A DNA stretch of 64,000 nt from Jacaranda mimosifolia (Eukaryota > Streptophyta > Magnoliopsida > Lamiales > Bignoniaceae), in the NCBI GenBank assembly GCA_018894105.1, contig CM032117.1, forward strand, positions 35,382,501 to 35,446,500. The letters are read 5' to 3'. The notes beneath the pieces were generated by a model. The model worked only from the letters and a program-made list of their open reading frames with translations. It was not told the origin of the DNA and did no database searches. Made by a program: the position numbers and the translations under genes. The number at the start of each line of letters is the position of its first letter. The stretch's first letter is position 1. Positions 11,333 to 22,751 of this stretch are shown here, in pieces.

Positions 11333-12010
11333 TATGAAAATGGCTTTATTGTCTAAAAACAAACTTCAGTTTGTCAATGGCAATTTACCCCAACATTCCC
11401 CCAACCCATCCCCTTTTCCCATATTCTGAAAGGTGTATTATGACGGTCTTATATTGGCTTATTAACTCTATCTCACCTTCCATAACTCAAAAGTATTCTA
11501 TAAATTGACAAAGCTTCAAATAGAGTGACCTTCGGGATCGGTTCTCTCATGGTGATATTTTTTATACCTTCGATCTACATGAGGAGATTTTCTTCTTCAA
11601 GCAAGGAGATCAGTTTGTTACAGATTATTTTACTGCTCTTAAGCTGTTATGGGATGAACTAATGAATTTTCGATCGTTGCTTTCTTGTCTGATGTAATCC
11701 GCATTATGATTGATGGGCTTTTGACACCCTGCATGAGTATCAAAATGATGACTATGTTATCTAGTTTTTGAAGGGTCCCAATGATCATTTTTCCATTGTC
11801 AAATCCTAGATCATGTTGCTTGATCCCTTACTCTCTATAAACAACGTCTTTCTGCTACTCCTTCAATAAGAACAACGTCTTTCTATTCCAACCCCAGCTG
11901 CTCATATCCTTGCTCACAAAGTTCTTTTTCCTGCAGTGCCTTCATTCTCCCCATCAGATATGCCCTCTTTTTCTCAAATTAAACCTAACCCTTCCTTTGG
12001 TGATACATCT
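11333..12010 (+). pseudogene. Copia Gag, decayed (old element)
   Basis: The reading frame opens with MKMALLSKNKLQFVNG and continues, after frame changes, with a copia Gag block: a GDIFYTFDLHEEIF stretch followed by FKQGDQFVTDYFTALKLLWDEL (about 11550-11670), the core helix of the UBN2/retrotrans_gag family. Gag would form the virus-like particle in the cytoplasm. Several frameshifts and stops prevent translation of a full protein. Confidence 0.75.
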
Positions 12011-12249
12011 TTTTGCACGTTGTGTGATAAAGCAAGGTGCACTGTGGATACATGCTAAAAAATCATGGTTACCCTCCTAAATATTGATCCCAGGGATGTC
12101 TCCCCTTGGCACACAATGTGGTTTTTGATCCAAGTGTTTCTCAAACCACCCTAGCTTTGCTATTGAGAGTCCTAGTGTTGCTTTAACACAAAAGCAGTAC
12201 ACTTAGGTTCTGGCTCTGCTTCAACACTCCAATGCTCGTAAACTTCTTC

Positions 12250-13071
12250 TACTATTTTGATAATGTCATGTTCAATTTTATTCCTTCTTCTAGCTCACAA
12301 GGTAACCATTTCTTCCTCTTTTACTCTTCTTTGTTTAGTTCTTAGACCATGGATGCAGGATCGACATATCATGTCACGTTCTCCCTTAATTCTTTCTCTT
12401 CTTGCAAATGTATTTCTCCCATCTTTGTCACTTTACCAAATGGTCACAAAGTCCTAGTTGAATGCTTGCACTATCACCCTAACCTCGATGTCACTATATA
12501 ATATTCTGTAGTACCAAGTTTTTCCTTGTGTTTAATTTTTGTTACCAAGCTCACCTTAATTGTTATCTCATTTTTAAAGCCTCTCATTATTTCATACAGG
12601 ACACGAAATCTTGGAGGATGATTGGTATAGCTAAGCTAGTGCATGACTTATACATTATCCAGCAACATCTTCCAAATCCTTTCCCACACTCTGTTTCTAA
12701 CGCTACTATGTCAAATTTTGACTTATGGCATTACTAACTTGGACATATGTCTGATTCAAGAACTTAAGTTACTTTACAAGTTCGTCGCTCTTTATTTTGT
12801 CATAACAATGCAAGTTGTGATATATGTCATTACACTATACATCACCGGCTACCTTTTACTGTAAGCCAAACATTTTCTAATGAAATTTTTGAGTTGATTT
12901 ATGAAGTCCCTTTCTGTTTCTTCAACAAATGAGCACAGTTATTTCTTAATAATAATGGATGATTATAGCCATCATACTTAGGTTTACTTACTTTACCATA
13001 ACAATTATTTTTTAACCTAATGAAACACAATTCTTTGCAAACGTTAAAGTTATACGAAGTGATAATGGGAT
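12250..13071 (+). pseudogene. Copia protease and N-terminal integrase remnant (old element)
   Basis: Near 12350-12380 a degenerate protease active-site region reads MDAGSTYHVT, where the family has D-S-G-A/T, followed by a LPNGHKV stretch. Further on, FLIIMDDYSHHT followed by a TAG stop (family Trp) and VYLL (about 12940-12990) is the start of the integrase core, and IRSDNG (about 13050-13068) is its second acidic block. The frame is cut here by the younger element and resumes at 18205. Confidence 0.7.
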
Positions 13072-13994
13072 TGTTGGAAGTACAGATTATAAACAGCAGT
13101 TTATAAAGTAATTATAAAACAGTTTATAATCACGGGGCAGTGTTTGTAAAAATAATATAATAAATATTTTAGAAAACAGCAAACAGTAGTACAGCTATTC
13201 CAAAATTATTCAGTGCAATTTAGTTTAACATAAGCATAAACCAAAGCAAACATACCAATTTGGAATATAAGAACAGAAATACAAAGATCAGTATATCTAA
13301 ATTGAGAACTTATCTCAAAGTTCTGTATCGTAACAGAACTCAGACTGAATCACCAGAATCTGATTTACCTTGAAGAAATTATCGCCCCTACTAGTGCACA
13401 GGATGCAGCGAAACTTCCTCCAGGATAAGACAGTCTCATAAGCCCTTTGGTGCACTCCAAAAGAACTTCACTTCGATCACCACTTAATCGCCAAAAAAAT
13501 TAATAAACAACACTATTATAGAAGTATATGAAAGGGATAAAAGAGAATCTGTTGTTTTTTTTTTCCTTTAGTCTACACTCAGCAGACTAATTTATAAGTG
13601 CTAGGAGGGGTTCACCTTTTGATGTTATTACCATGTGGGACAAGAAAGGTTAGTAATATATGTACTAGTGAAGTTTACCAAACCTTTCTTATAATTCCTA
13701 TGTGGGACAATTAGGTTAATATATATTGGTATAGTACGACATGTTTTCCTTAGTTTTCCTATGTGGGACAAAGACTAAACAAAATTGTTTTGATTCCCAC
13801 AAGTTCCCACATCTTTATGTTGATTCCAATGAGAGACAACTCCCATTTATAGAATCCATGCTTATTAAACCCCTCTTTACACTTCAAACATCTATGGATT
13901 TCAACCAGTAATTGGCACTAATCCAAAGAAATAAAACATCTCTTTAACATGTAATCAGTCCCAAATATTAAATAAATGGGTGCCAATTACAACA
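13072..13994 (-). repeat. 3' LTR of the nested copia element (full length, 923 bp)
   Basis: This is the longer LTR copy. It contains a segment of about 428 bp (roughly 13550-13978) absent from the partner LTR. In that segment a 'CCTATGTGGGACAA'-type phrase recurs three to four times (13630-13850), an internal short repeat. Confidence 0.9.
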
Positions 13995-14005
13995 ATCCCC
14001 CACAA
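13995..14005 (-). other. Polypurine tract of the nested copia element
   Basis: On the minus strand TGTGGGGGAT lies directly before the 3' LTR start (TGTTGTAATTGG), the expected plus-strand primer position. Confidence 0.75.
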
Positions 14006-14533
14006 ATCCATAGTGTTGGACTATCAAGATTATCGTAACTTGCTTTCAGTAATAGTACCTTCCGATTTGAACCACTGCCTAAGTTATTCAACTTATGCCA
14101 CCACAGGGACAAATGGATCTAAGCCTTGAATTTGACCTTTGGATGTGTTGGCGTCCATTGGTAACAACAAGCTACATGGCTATGCAGTGATCTTTAGGTT
14201 TGACACGTTACGGCCATGTGTCCCGATCCTGTATCATGAATGTTTTCAAGGAATACTAGTCGCGGCCAAACGACTACATTCACTTAGTTGGGCATCTCCA
14301 GGGATACACTGCTTGCATTTCGTCAGTATGACTAGACCCCATTCAGAGTTAGCACTCTTACTTTACTTGCAGTTAACAGCACCTTCCAGGTATTCCAGGG
14401 GACAGACTCAGATACTAAAGTATCAATCAAGTTTAGGTGCACTTTGACACACTCAACAACTTATTTATACCACATTGAACCTTCATTGTGGGATCTCCAC
14501 TTGGTAGGTTGGGTTGCCACTGCAGGTGCATCG

Positions 14534-16999
14534 CTAATGGGTTTTCAGTCCCATCCCCAGCCTGGATTTTTGGAATAAGGACAACTCAAGTCCTTTAGTT
14601 AAAGGATCGGCCATGTTGTCTTTGGATCCAACAAAATCAATGGCCACAATCCTATCAGACACAAGCTCCCTTATAGACTTTAGTCTAACTTGAATGTGTC
14701 TCTTGGTATTTTGATTATACTTTGAACTTCCGATCTTTGCAATTGTGGTTTGACTATCACAATGCACTGCAATTGCAGACAAAGGCTTACTAACCATGGG
14801 TAATTGGACCATCAGCCCATGTAGCCACTCAGCCTCTGTTTCAGTTGTGTCCAAAGCACATAACTCTGCCTCAAATGTAGATCGAGTTATCAAAGTCTGT
14901 TTAGTAGACTTTCAGGAGACAGCGCCTCCACCCAAGGTAAATACATACCCTGTACACCCATTACTACCGGAGTTTTTGTCTATCCAGCTAGCATCACTAT
15001 ATCCTTCAAGTACTGTAGGGAATCTTCCATAATGAAGAGCAAGTGATGTTGTGCCCTTAAGATACCGAAGTACCCTATCCAAAGCCTCCCAATGGGTTCT
15101 ATTAGGACAACTTGTATACCTCGCCAGCTTTGAAACTGCAAATGAGATATCCGGTCTCGAGCCATTTGCAAGATATTGCAAGCTCCCAATAATTTGCGAA
15201 TACCTCAATTGAGACACATGAATACCACTTTCATTCTTGAAAAGAGCTACAGAAGGATCATATGGTGTCTTAGCGATTCTACATTCCTTATAGCCAAATT
15301 TCTCAATTATCTTCTCAACATAGTGAGATTGAGAAATAGCTATACCCTCAGTTGACCGAATCAACTTCAGTCCAAGAATCACATTAGCTTCACCCATATC
15401 TTTCATTTCAAAATTACTTTTCAAGTATGACTTTGTCTCATTGATAATCTCAATGGTAGAACCAATTAATAAAATGTCATCCACATATAAGCATAGTACA
15501 ATACGATCATCACCTTTAACCTTACAATAAATGCACTTATCATTATCATTTATACTGAAACCAAATGATAAAATAGTTTTATCAAATTTCTCATGCCACT
15601 GTTTAGGCGCTTGTTTCAATCCATAAAGGGATGTAACAAGCTTACAGACCTTTTGCTCGTTACCAGGAGCTACAAATCCCTCAGGCTGATCCATATAAAT
15701 CTCTTCCTCGAGATCACCATATAGAAAGGCTGTTTTCACATCCATCTAGTGAATCGGGTAACCATATACGGAAGCCAGTGCTATAAGCACCCGGATTGTA
15801 GTCAATCGAGCAACTGGGGAATAGGTATCAAAGAAGTCTATTCCCTCTTTTTGTCTAAAGCCTTTGGCAACTAATCTGGCCTTAAACTTATCAATGGTTC
15901 CATCAGATTTAAGTTTCTTTTTAAAGATCCATTTGCATCCAATCGTAGTACACCCCAGAGGCAGATCGACTAATTCCCATGTCCCATTAGAGACAATAGA
16001 ATCCATCTCACTTTTGATAGCTATCTTCCAATGCTTAGCTTCAGGTGAGGCCATAGCATTCTTGAAGGTCACAGGATCATCCTCGATATAGTAAGTGATG
16101 AAATCACTTTCAAAATCCTTGACGACCCTAGCTCTCTTACTCGGTCTAGGTTCATCTGGTTCTTCAGCTCCAATGGATGCTGAACCAGAACTACTTGGAA
16201 AACCCCCCACATTAGACATCTTTTCCACATGATCAGGAATAGACGTTAATGTAAGAGCTGAATCTAAAGAAACATCATGAGGTATTCCAGTTTTCATTGG
16301 AAACACGTCCTCAAAAAATGTAGCATCACGAAATTCCACTATCGTGTTAACCTCTATGCCTGGGATTTCATATTTAATTACCAGAAATCTCAATGCATAG
16401 CTTGTTTCCACATAGCCCAAGAAGACCGCATCAACCGTTTTAGGACCAAGCTTTTTCCTCTTGTGTTCTAGGACTAGAACTTTTGCAAGACAACCCCACA
16501 CTTGGAAATACTTTAAGCTAGGTTTTCTGCCTTTCCAGAATTCAAACGGAGTGATTTCTTTATGTTTGAGAGAGACTCTATTCAGAATATGGCAAGCCGT
16601 ATTCAAAGCCTCTCCCCACATATATTTAGGCAGTCATGAATTCAAAAGCAGACTATTGATCATGTGTTTAAAGGTTCTATTCTTTCGTTCTGCTATCCCA
16701 TTAGATGAGAGAGAGTATGGAGGAGTCTTTTCATGAATAATACCAAAGTTTCGGCAATATTCATCGAAGGGTTTAGACTCGTACTCTCCTCCTCTATCTG
16801 ATCTTAACCTTTTAAGTTTCTTACTAGTTTGATTTTTAGCTTCATTTTTAAAATTGATAAACTTTTCAAGTGCTTCATCTTTATGTTTTAACAGATAAAC
16901 ATAACAATACCTACTGCAATCATCTATAAAGGTAATGAAGTATCTTTTCTGATCTTTAGTTAAGATTCCATTGAACTTTTTCTTCCCTTCAGTAACCAC
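14534..16999 (-). pseudogene. Copia Pol (integrase, RT, RNase H) with three nonsense mutations
   Basis: On the minus strand, 16999-16634 encodes the integrase core (FIDDCSRY, RSDRGGEYES, then NGIAERKNR carrying the third acidic residue). 16621-15746 continues through the integrase C-terminus into the start of RT (KARLVAKGFRQKEGIDF, TFSPVARLTTIR). 15745-14912 holds the RT core (MDVKTAFLYGDLEEEI, catalytic YVDD near 15480) and the connection region. 14893-14534 is RNase H (TFEAELCALDTTETEAEW...HCDSQTT). The pieces sit in one frame, separated by TGA at 16634-16636 (family Trp), TAG at 15746-15748 (family Gln) and TGA at 14912-14914 (family Trp). All three are C-to-T-type transitions, as methylated DNA accumulates. 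RT catalytic residues are intact. Confidence 0.93.
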
Positions 17000-17057
17000 A
17001 TTTGCCTTAGGTAGGTGCTCAACCAGAACTTCATGAGTTTGATTCTAGTGTTCTTCC
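17000..17057 (-). other. Deletion junction between gag and pol
   Basis: Only ~60 bp separate the end of Gag from the integrase core. About 1 kb of normal copia coding sequence (zinc knuckle, protease, integrase HHCC domain) is missing and the reading frame is broken here, so the element cannot process its own polyprotein. Confidence 0.7.
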
Positions 17058-17663
17058 TCAATACTTATGGCAATCTAGGGACAACTTCCCTTTCTGATGC
17101 TTGAGTGCCATTCCAAAGTTTTCCCAAGACTTGGGAAATTTATCCACTATGGACATGACCAGAAATTTCTCAGGAAGTTTCATCTCAGCATCAGCAAGAG
17201 CATGCTCAAGATTGGTCAGTTCATGTGTCTGTTCAGTTACAGACTTTCCCTCAACCATCTGATACTTCATGAACCTTGAAACAGAATACTTCTCAAGCCC
17301 TTGCTCTTCAGTATTATATTTTCGGTCCAACTCATCCCACAGTGATTTAGCAGTGTACGAGTTCGAGCAGTATACATCGAAGAGAACATTTGACAGTGAC
17401 GACAAAATTATCCCTCGACCTAACTGATCTTTCTCAGTCCACTCAGTTATTTCAGCTGTTTTAGGGTCAGTATCAGTAGGTTCAGGTCTAGTCACCTGAA
17501 TCACCGAAAGAAGACCTTTCATTGTGAACCAAATTTTCATTCGTTGTTGCCAACGTTTGAAAAACTGGCCCCCAAACTTTTCTGGCAAGCCAGAAAGGTC
17601 CACTTTTGATGACAACAATGATCCAGCACCAAAACCACTTGCAGATGAAGAAGCCATTTTCAA
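17058..17663 (-). CDS. Copia Gag of the nested element (C-terminally truncated)
   Basis: A 201-codon open frame; the likely start is the second Met (MASSSASG, about 17657). It contains the UBN2-type Gag core: FGGQFFKRWQQRMKIWF (about residues 30-47), AKSLWDELDRKY (about 104-115), SVSRFMKYQMVEGKSVTEQTHEL and a final HQKGKLSLD. These helices mediate capsid assembly in copia elements. The CX2CX4HX4C zinc knuckle that should follow is absent because of the deletion at 17000-17057. Gag is open although Pol is broken. Confidence 0.85.
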   Translation of the reverse strand: MKMASSSASGFGAGSLLSSKVDLSGLPEKFGGQFFKRWQQRMKIWFTMKGLLSVIQVTRPEPTDTDPKTAEITEWTEKDQLGRGIILSSLSNVLFDVYCSNSYTAKSLWDELDRKYNTEEQGLEKYSVSRFMKYQMVEGKSVTEQTHELTNLEHALADAEMKLPEKFLVMSIVDKFPKSWENFGMALKHQKGKLSLDCHKY

Positions 17664-17709
17664 AGAAACAATTTAAACTAACACTAGAAAAGAATAATTT
17701 CTTCAAGAT

Positions 17710-18204
17710 TGTTGGAAGTACAGATTATAAACAACATTTTATAAATTAATTATAAAACAGTTTATAATCACGGGGCAGTGTTTGTAAAAATAATATAATA
17801 AATATTTTAGAAAACAGCAAACAGTAGTACAGATATTCCAAAATTATTCAGTTGCAATTTAGTTTAACATAAGCATAAACCAAAGCAAACATACCAATTT
17901 GGAATATAAGAACAGAAATACAAAGATCAATATATCTAAATTGAGAACTTATCTCAAAGTTCTGTATCGTAACAGAACTCAGACTGAATCACCAGAATCT
18001 GATTTGCCTTGAAGAAATTATCACCCCTACTAGTGCACAGGGTGCAGCGAAACTTCCTCCAGGATAAGACAGTCTCATAAGCCCTTTGGTGCACTCCCAA
18101 AGAACTTCACTTCGATCACCACTCAATCGCCAAAAAAATTGATAAACAACACTATTATAGAAGTATATGAGAGGGATAAAAGAGAATGGGTGCCAATTAC
18201 AACA
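17710..18204 (-). repeat. 5' LTR of the nested copia element, internally deleted (495 bp)
   Basis: This is collinear with 13072-13994 except for the missing ~428 bp. The junction reads AGAGAAT|GGGTGCC; the intact copy has AGAGAAT and AAAT before GGGTGCC at the two ends of the lost segment, so a 3-bp AAT microhomology marks the break. In element orientation no tRNA-like primer binding site (TGG...) follows the LTR end at 17710. The 5' leader to the Gag start is only ~50 bp, so the leader may also be damaged. Confidence 0.88.
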
Positions 18205-18560
18205 GGGATTAAGTCTTCATGCCCATTTTTTATACCGCCAAAGGTGTCTTACATTAAACCTCATGCATGGAGACCCCCCCTCCCAACAAAATGAGAAAGT
18301 TGAACAAAAGCTTCAACATATACTTAACACTGCCTGTGCATTTCTTTTTCTAGCCATTTATCCACACGTTTCTAGCATTATGCCATCATACATGTTCTCC
18401 ACATAATAAACATGTTACCAACTCCAATCCTCTCTAATAGAGCACCTTTTGAACTACTCCACAAACCTTCCTGACTATACTACACTTAAGGTATTTGGAT
18501 CCTTATACTACGTATCTACCATCACATCTCACCTCTCCAAATTTGATCCCCATGCGAGGA
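18205..18560 (+). pseudogene. Old copia integrase, continued after the nested insertion
   Basis: The integrase resumes after the GGGAT duplication with FMPIFYTAKGVLH and, a frameshift later, QQNEKVEQKLQHILNTACAF (about 18275-18345), matching the conserved P-Q-Q-N-G-V-E-R-K-H block. A stretch near 18540-18600 (KC-SWGFKLGLKAT) corresponds to the F-L-G-Y...K-G segment past the integrase core. It is broken by frameshifts. Confidence 0.7.
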
Positions 18561-20470
18561 AATGTATTTCTTGGGGTTTTAAATTAGGACTAAAGGCTAC
18601 TTGATATTAACTCTTGGGAAACTTTTTATCTCATGTAATGTTACTTTCATGAGCACATTTTCTCTACTCATCACAAACTGCAGCCAATACCTTTACCTGC
18701 CCCTTAAATACACATTTATCCTGACCTTGAGTCTTTCCCTTTCCCTCTACATCATCCCCATCCGATCCTCCTATTCACGTCGGCAAAGTGCCTAATTATC
18801 TTCAAGGTTTTCACTGCCATACTATCACTAATGATGCTACCAACGACCTTTGCTTAGGTAACCCCACTTTTTGCACCATTTTATCTCTTATTCCAATCTC
18901 TCTTCCTTTCACAATTATTTTACTTTAGCTATATTTTTAACCTCTAGACCCAAACCACACAGTCAAACAACTAAATCCTTGTGTTGGAGGAAAGTTATGT
19001 GCAAACAACTTGCTGTCTGTAAGCTTAATAACACTTGGACGCTCACCTTTCTACCCCTTAGTAAGGCTCTGATTTGGCCGATGGTTTCGTCGAAAGATAC
19101 AAAGCTCGCGTTATTGCCAAGGGAAACACACAAATGGAAGGTATAGATTATTTTAATACCTTTTCTCCTATTGCCAAGATTACCACTGTTCATCTACTTC
19201 TTGTCATAGCTACAGTTAAGAAATGGAATCTCCACCAACTAGATATTGATAATGCCTTCCTCCATGGTGATCTTAATGAGGAACTAGTATATGGTTCCAC
19301 CACTTGGACTTTCTATTTCTCATCCATAGCTCATCTATAAATTGAACAAGTCTCTTTATGGCCTCAAATAGGCCAGCAGACAATAGTTTTAGAAATTAAC
19401 ACAAGCGCTTTGGTCATTGGTGTAGATTATTTTTTATTTATCAAAATCTATAAGGAGCGTACCACTATTTGTCTCATTTATGTCAATAACATTGTCCTTG
19501 TCCATGATGATTTGGCCGAAATAACACGTGTTAAACAATTTTTGGATTCCTCTTTCCGTATTAAGGATTTAGGGCAGCTGAAACTTTTGTTTCTCGATTT
19601 AGAGATGGCACGGAGTTCTTGTGGTATTTCGCTTTGTCAAATAAAATATGCAATAGAAATACTTTACGATATTGGATTTCATGGATCTAAACCTTCAAAA
19701 TCACCAATGGATCCATCTCTTAAGCTCAACAAACTCAAAGGCGATCCTCTTCCTGATCCTTCCACTTATCATCTTCTCATTGAGCGTCTTCTATATTTTT
19801 ATTTTTTATTTTTTTTTTTGTCAACACTTCTTCTGGATCTTACTTCAACAAGACCAGCCTCTGTTATGTTGTCTAGCAGCTTAGTCAATTCTTAGATAAT
19901 CGTACATGTTCTCATTTGACAATCACACATCGAGTCTTGCATTACATAAATGGATCTTCTGATAATTGTATTTTCTTTTGGATAGATTTCTCTTTGGATC
20001 TCAAAGCTTTTAGTGACTCCGACTGGGCTAGTTGCATTGATTCCCACTGATCCACCTTGATTCTTGTATATTCCTTAGTTCCCATTGATTATTTGGTGTG
20101 CTAAGAAGCAAATAATTGTTATGCATTCTTCTTTGAAAGCTGAGTATGGGGCCATTGCTATTAATTCTTGCAAACTCACTTGGATATAATATCTCTTACG
20201 TGACTTTAGCATTGCTCATCCTCATGCAGCTTTGTTATTTTGTGATAATGATTTGGCCTCACAAATTGCTCTTAATCCAACATTTCACAAACAAACCAAA
20301 CACATTGAAATTGATTGACATCTCGTCTTTAAAAAAGTTCAGCAAGGGCTCCTTCACCTCATGCCTTGCAAATCAGAGGATCAGTTTGCTAATATTTGCA
20401 CTAAATCATTGGGCGTTGCTTCATCCCATAACATTATATCCAGGCTGGGAATGCTCAATATTCACTCCCC
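18561..20470 (+). pseudogene. Old copia reverse transcriptase / RNase H, decayed
   Basis: 19074-19340 reads [31 protein letters not shown]...[19 protein letters not shown], the RT palm start. 19410-19895 has CLIYVNNIVLV, where the catalytic Y-V-D-D has become Y-V-N-N, then LGQLKLLFLDLEMA and connection-domain text. About 20110-20170 (CAKKQIIVMHSSLKAEYGAI) is the RNase H start. Frameshifts separate these blocks. Loss of both catalytic aspartates shows RT is inactive whatever the frame. Confidence 0.85.
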
Positions 20471-20484
20471 AAGTTGCAGGGGGC
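20471..20484 (+). other. Polypurine tract of the old copia element
   Basis: AAGTTGCAGGGGGC directly abuts the start of the right LTR (TATTGAAAG), the normal plus-strand primer position. Confidence 0.65.
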
Positions 20485-20772
20485 TATTGAAAGATATAAG
20501 TGGTGCACTTGATTAGGCTTGCTATCCTTCAATTTTTTATAGCGTGGTGCCTGTAAATATTCCATTTATTATAACCATTTTTTTGTTACTATTTCTTAAT
20601 AAATCTTACTGACCACTTGATCAAATTTTCCATAGGTTAGTCTATATATAGTGTGTGGTGTCTCATTTTTCATCTTATAAGCTACCTTTACATCAATAGA
20701 AAATCTTCTCTTCTTTATGGTTCCTTTGACAACATTCAATGCTTTTCCAAGTAAAGTTTAACATTTTTAACA
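20485..20772 (+). repeat. 3' LTR of the old copia element
   Basis: Partner of 10896-11179; it ends TTTTTAACA and is followed by the GAAAT duplication. The CTATATATAGTGTGTGG stretch repeats the TATA region of the other LTR. Confidence 0.85.
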
Positions 20773-20777
20773 GAAAT

Positions 20778-21321
20778 GCAAAGACAAGCACCTAAGAAGA
20801 GAGAGGCCCAAGGTCTGCGAGCTCTTGGCCTACAAGATCGATGGTGGCGATGTGGGCACGCCCAGGAGGCCACAAAGCTGGGGCAGCGTAGGTGCCCTTT
20901 CCGACACGGTGGCAGCACAGTAAAACCCACTGGACATTTCTTCCCTTTTCCTTGGAATTGTTTATAGGAATGAGGACGAGCAGAAAAAGGAAATACTGTT
21001 GCTGATGATAGCAATCTACGAAAGTCGGTTTGAAAATATTGCGCTGAAACTTGGAATATGTGGGATTCTTCTAAAATCTTGGAATTTGGCGGTTCAACAT
21101 CACATCGCCATTAATGATGACCAAAAGATAAATATATGAGTGTATTTGTGTTCTTTATTTTTCTCTGGTTAATGCAAAAGCTTTAGTTTGAGTTCATTGT
21201 TTTGTGAAGGTTGATGAAGCAACAAATTTGAGCAGAATAAAGAGGATCACATGATTTTTGTACTTCTTAAGTTTCGAAAAAGTTTTTTAAGTAGAAAATA
21301 ATTCATTTGAATTTAGCGAAA
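20778..21321. other. Intergenic with a GC-rich patch, nothing recognised
   Basis: 20780-20960 is clearly GC-richer than its surroundings and open on both strands for 60-90 codons, but neither translation has a recognisable motif. It could be a fragment of an unrecognised repeat. Confidence 0.35.
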
Positions 21322-22539
21322 TGCCATGTTTGGTTGGTGGGATTAGGTAGGATTAGGGAAAATTATCACACTCAATCCAATATTTGGTTCATATGATTGT
21401 ATACACACGGGCCCGTATTTTATCATCAAGCCCGTATATATAAACCTAATTCTTGATACTAATAAACCCATCTCACCCCCTTGGATTACTTATCCCATTT
21501 GATCCATTTTAGCAAAAAGTCCAATTGACCCTTAATTTTTTTTTGGCAAATTACTAGAATGCCTAAATTATAAAATAGTTTTTTTGAGAAATTAAATTAT
21601 TATAAATAATTTCATATTTTTCTGTAATTATAAAATTATGAAACTATTTTTGAGTAGTTATGTGAAGAAAAATTATTATAAAATTAATTATTTTTTATTA
21701 CTATCTTGAATAATTATAATATTATTTGAAAATTATAAAAAATAATTATGGATTATGAGAGTAAATTATAGATTAATAATCAATAAGGCCTTTCAATTTA
21801 TAAAAATAAATTAATAATTAATTATTTTGGAAATTATTAGTAATAACTTGTTTATTTTAAATTAATAATTTAAGAAAATTAACAAAATGAATTATATATT
21901 ATAATTTTATGAAATGAAATTAATGATTCTGAACTTACATTATAAATTAAAATTCAATAATTTTGAATAATATTAAAATAATTTAATTTATTTTGAATTA
22001 GTAATTTTGAAAATTTGAAAAAAATAAGTCAAGCTATTAATATTGAAAAATTATTAAATTGATCCAAATATTATATTTACACATATCATAACTATAAAAA
22101 AGTTAATTTATTTTTATTCTAATTTATTAATTTTATAAATTAGTGTTTTTGAAAAATTATAAAAATAAATTAAAAATTATGGATTAGATTCCTTCTATTG
22201 AAACTTTTGGAAGTGATGAAATCAATAAAAATAGGGAAGGAAAATAATTTGAAAAAAGTGAACGTGTCTCCGCAACTATTCATTGTAAAAATAATGTGTG
22301 AAAAAAAAAAGAGAGAGAGAGAAAGAATTGATTGTCTTTTTAAAGTTAAAGGACAACATGGTAATTTTATAAAACAATCAAATGATAAGGATTATTATAC
22401 TTCCAACCAAACAACAATCACGTGGGTATATTTACAAACAATCATGCAAACCAAACAACACTACAATAGTTAATAATCACACAATTTATCATGAGATAAA
22501 TTATCAAGGGATAAAATTAAAATCCAACCAAACTTGGCC
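21322..22539. mobile_element. Candidate MITE (Tourist/Harbinger-like ends)
   Basis: The left end (GCCATGTTTGGTTGG at 21323) and the complement of the right end (GGCCAAGTTTGGTTGG, ending at 22539) match well, and both are followed by a TTATCA-type block (ATTATCACAC on the left, ATAATTTATC on the right). The interior is very AT-rich with no coding. TTA follows the right end, as Harbinger insertions prefer, but the left flank does not show TTA, so the duplication is not confirmed. Confidence 0.45.
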
Positions 22540-22751
22540 TTACTGTCTTATTATAAATTTAATTACATTTTGTCTAAATATTTTTCTATGCTTTTTTTTT
22601 TTTTTTTGTGGACACTTTCTATGCATTGAATTTAAACTCAATCAAATTTCAAATATTTATTCGACTTTGAAAACTATTTACGTCGATTTGAAGAAATTGA
22701 TCGAGCATAGGAAAGCTATGGGAGTGTTCGGTTATGTTTTCTCAAAACTAA

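Larger units (their letters stand above)
13072..18204 (-). mobile_element. Younger Ty1/copia retrotransposon nested in the old one
   Basis: The element runs on the minus strand between two LTRs (3' LTR 13072-13994, 5' LTR 17710-18204) that begin TGTTG and end CAACA in element orientation. A perfect GGGAT duplication flanks it (13067-13071 and 18205-18209). It is 5133 bp. Gag and integrase are fused across a deletion that removed the Gag zinc knuckle, protease and the integrase N-terminus. Three in-frame stops break Pol. About 12 substitutions and one indel separate the ~480 alignable LTR bases by eye, so it is much younger than its host but not recent. It is non-autonomous. Confidence 0.93.
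10896..20772 (+). mobile_element. Old Ty1/copia LTR retrotransposon, disrupted by a nested element
   Basis: LTRs of about 284 bp (10896-11179) and 288 bp (20485-20772) bracket decayed gag-pol on the plus strand. The element is flanked by the 5-bp duplication GAAAT (10891-10895 and 20773-20777). A tRNA-iMet-like primer binding site follows the left LTR and a purine tract precedes the right one. The younger element at 13072-18204 splits it inside the integrase region; removing that insertion and one copy of its GGGAT duplication leaves about 4.7 kb, a normal copia size. Domain order Gag, protease, integrase, RT, RNase H is copia-type. Stops and frameshifts throughout make it non-functional. Confidence 0.9.

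Noticed and set aside
13550..13978. Separate insertion inside the left copia LTR
   Set aside because: The segment is better explained as original LTR sequence deleted from the other copy: it has no terminal repeats or target duplication, and the deletion junction shows microhomology.
20736..21014. Arg/Pro-rich ORFs on both strands in a GC-rich patch
   Set aside because: Open on both strands because of composition; no motif, no splice or start context.
21319..22542. Firm assignment of the 1.2-kb element as a Tourist MITE
   Set aside because: Terminal similarity is good but the TTA seen on the right is absent on the left, so it is kept only as a candidate.
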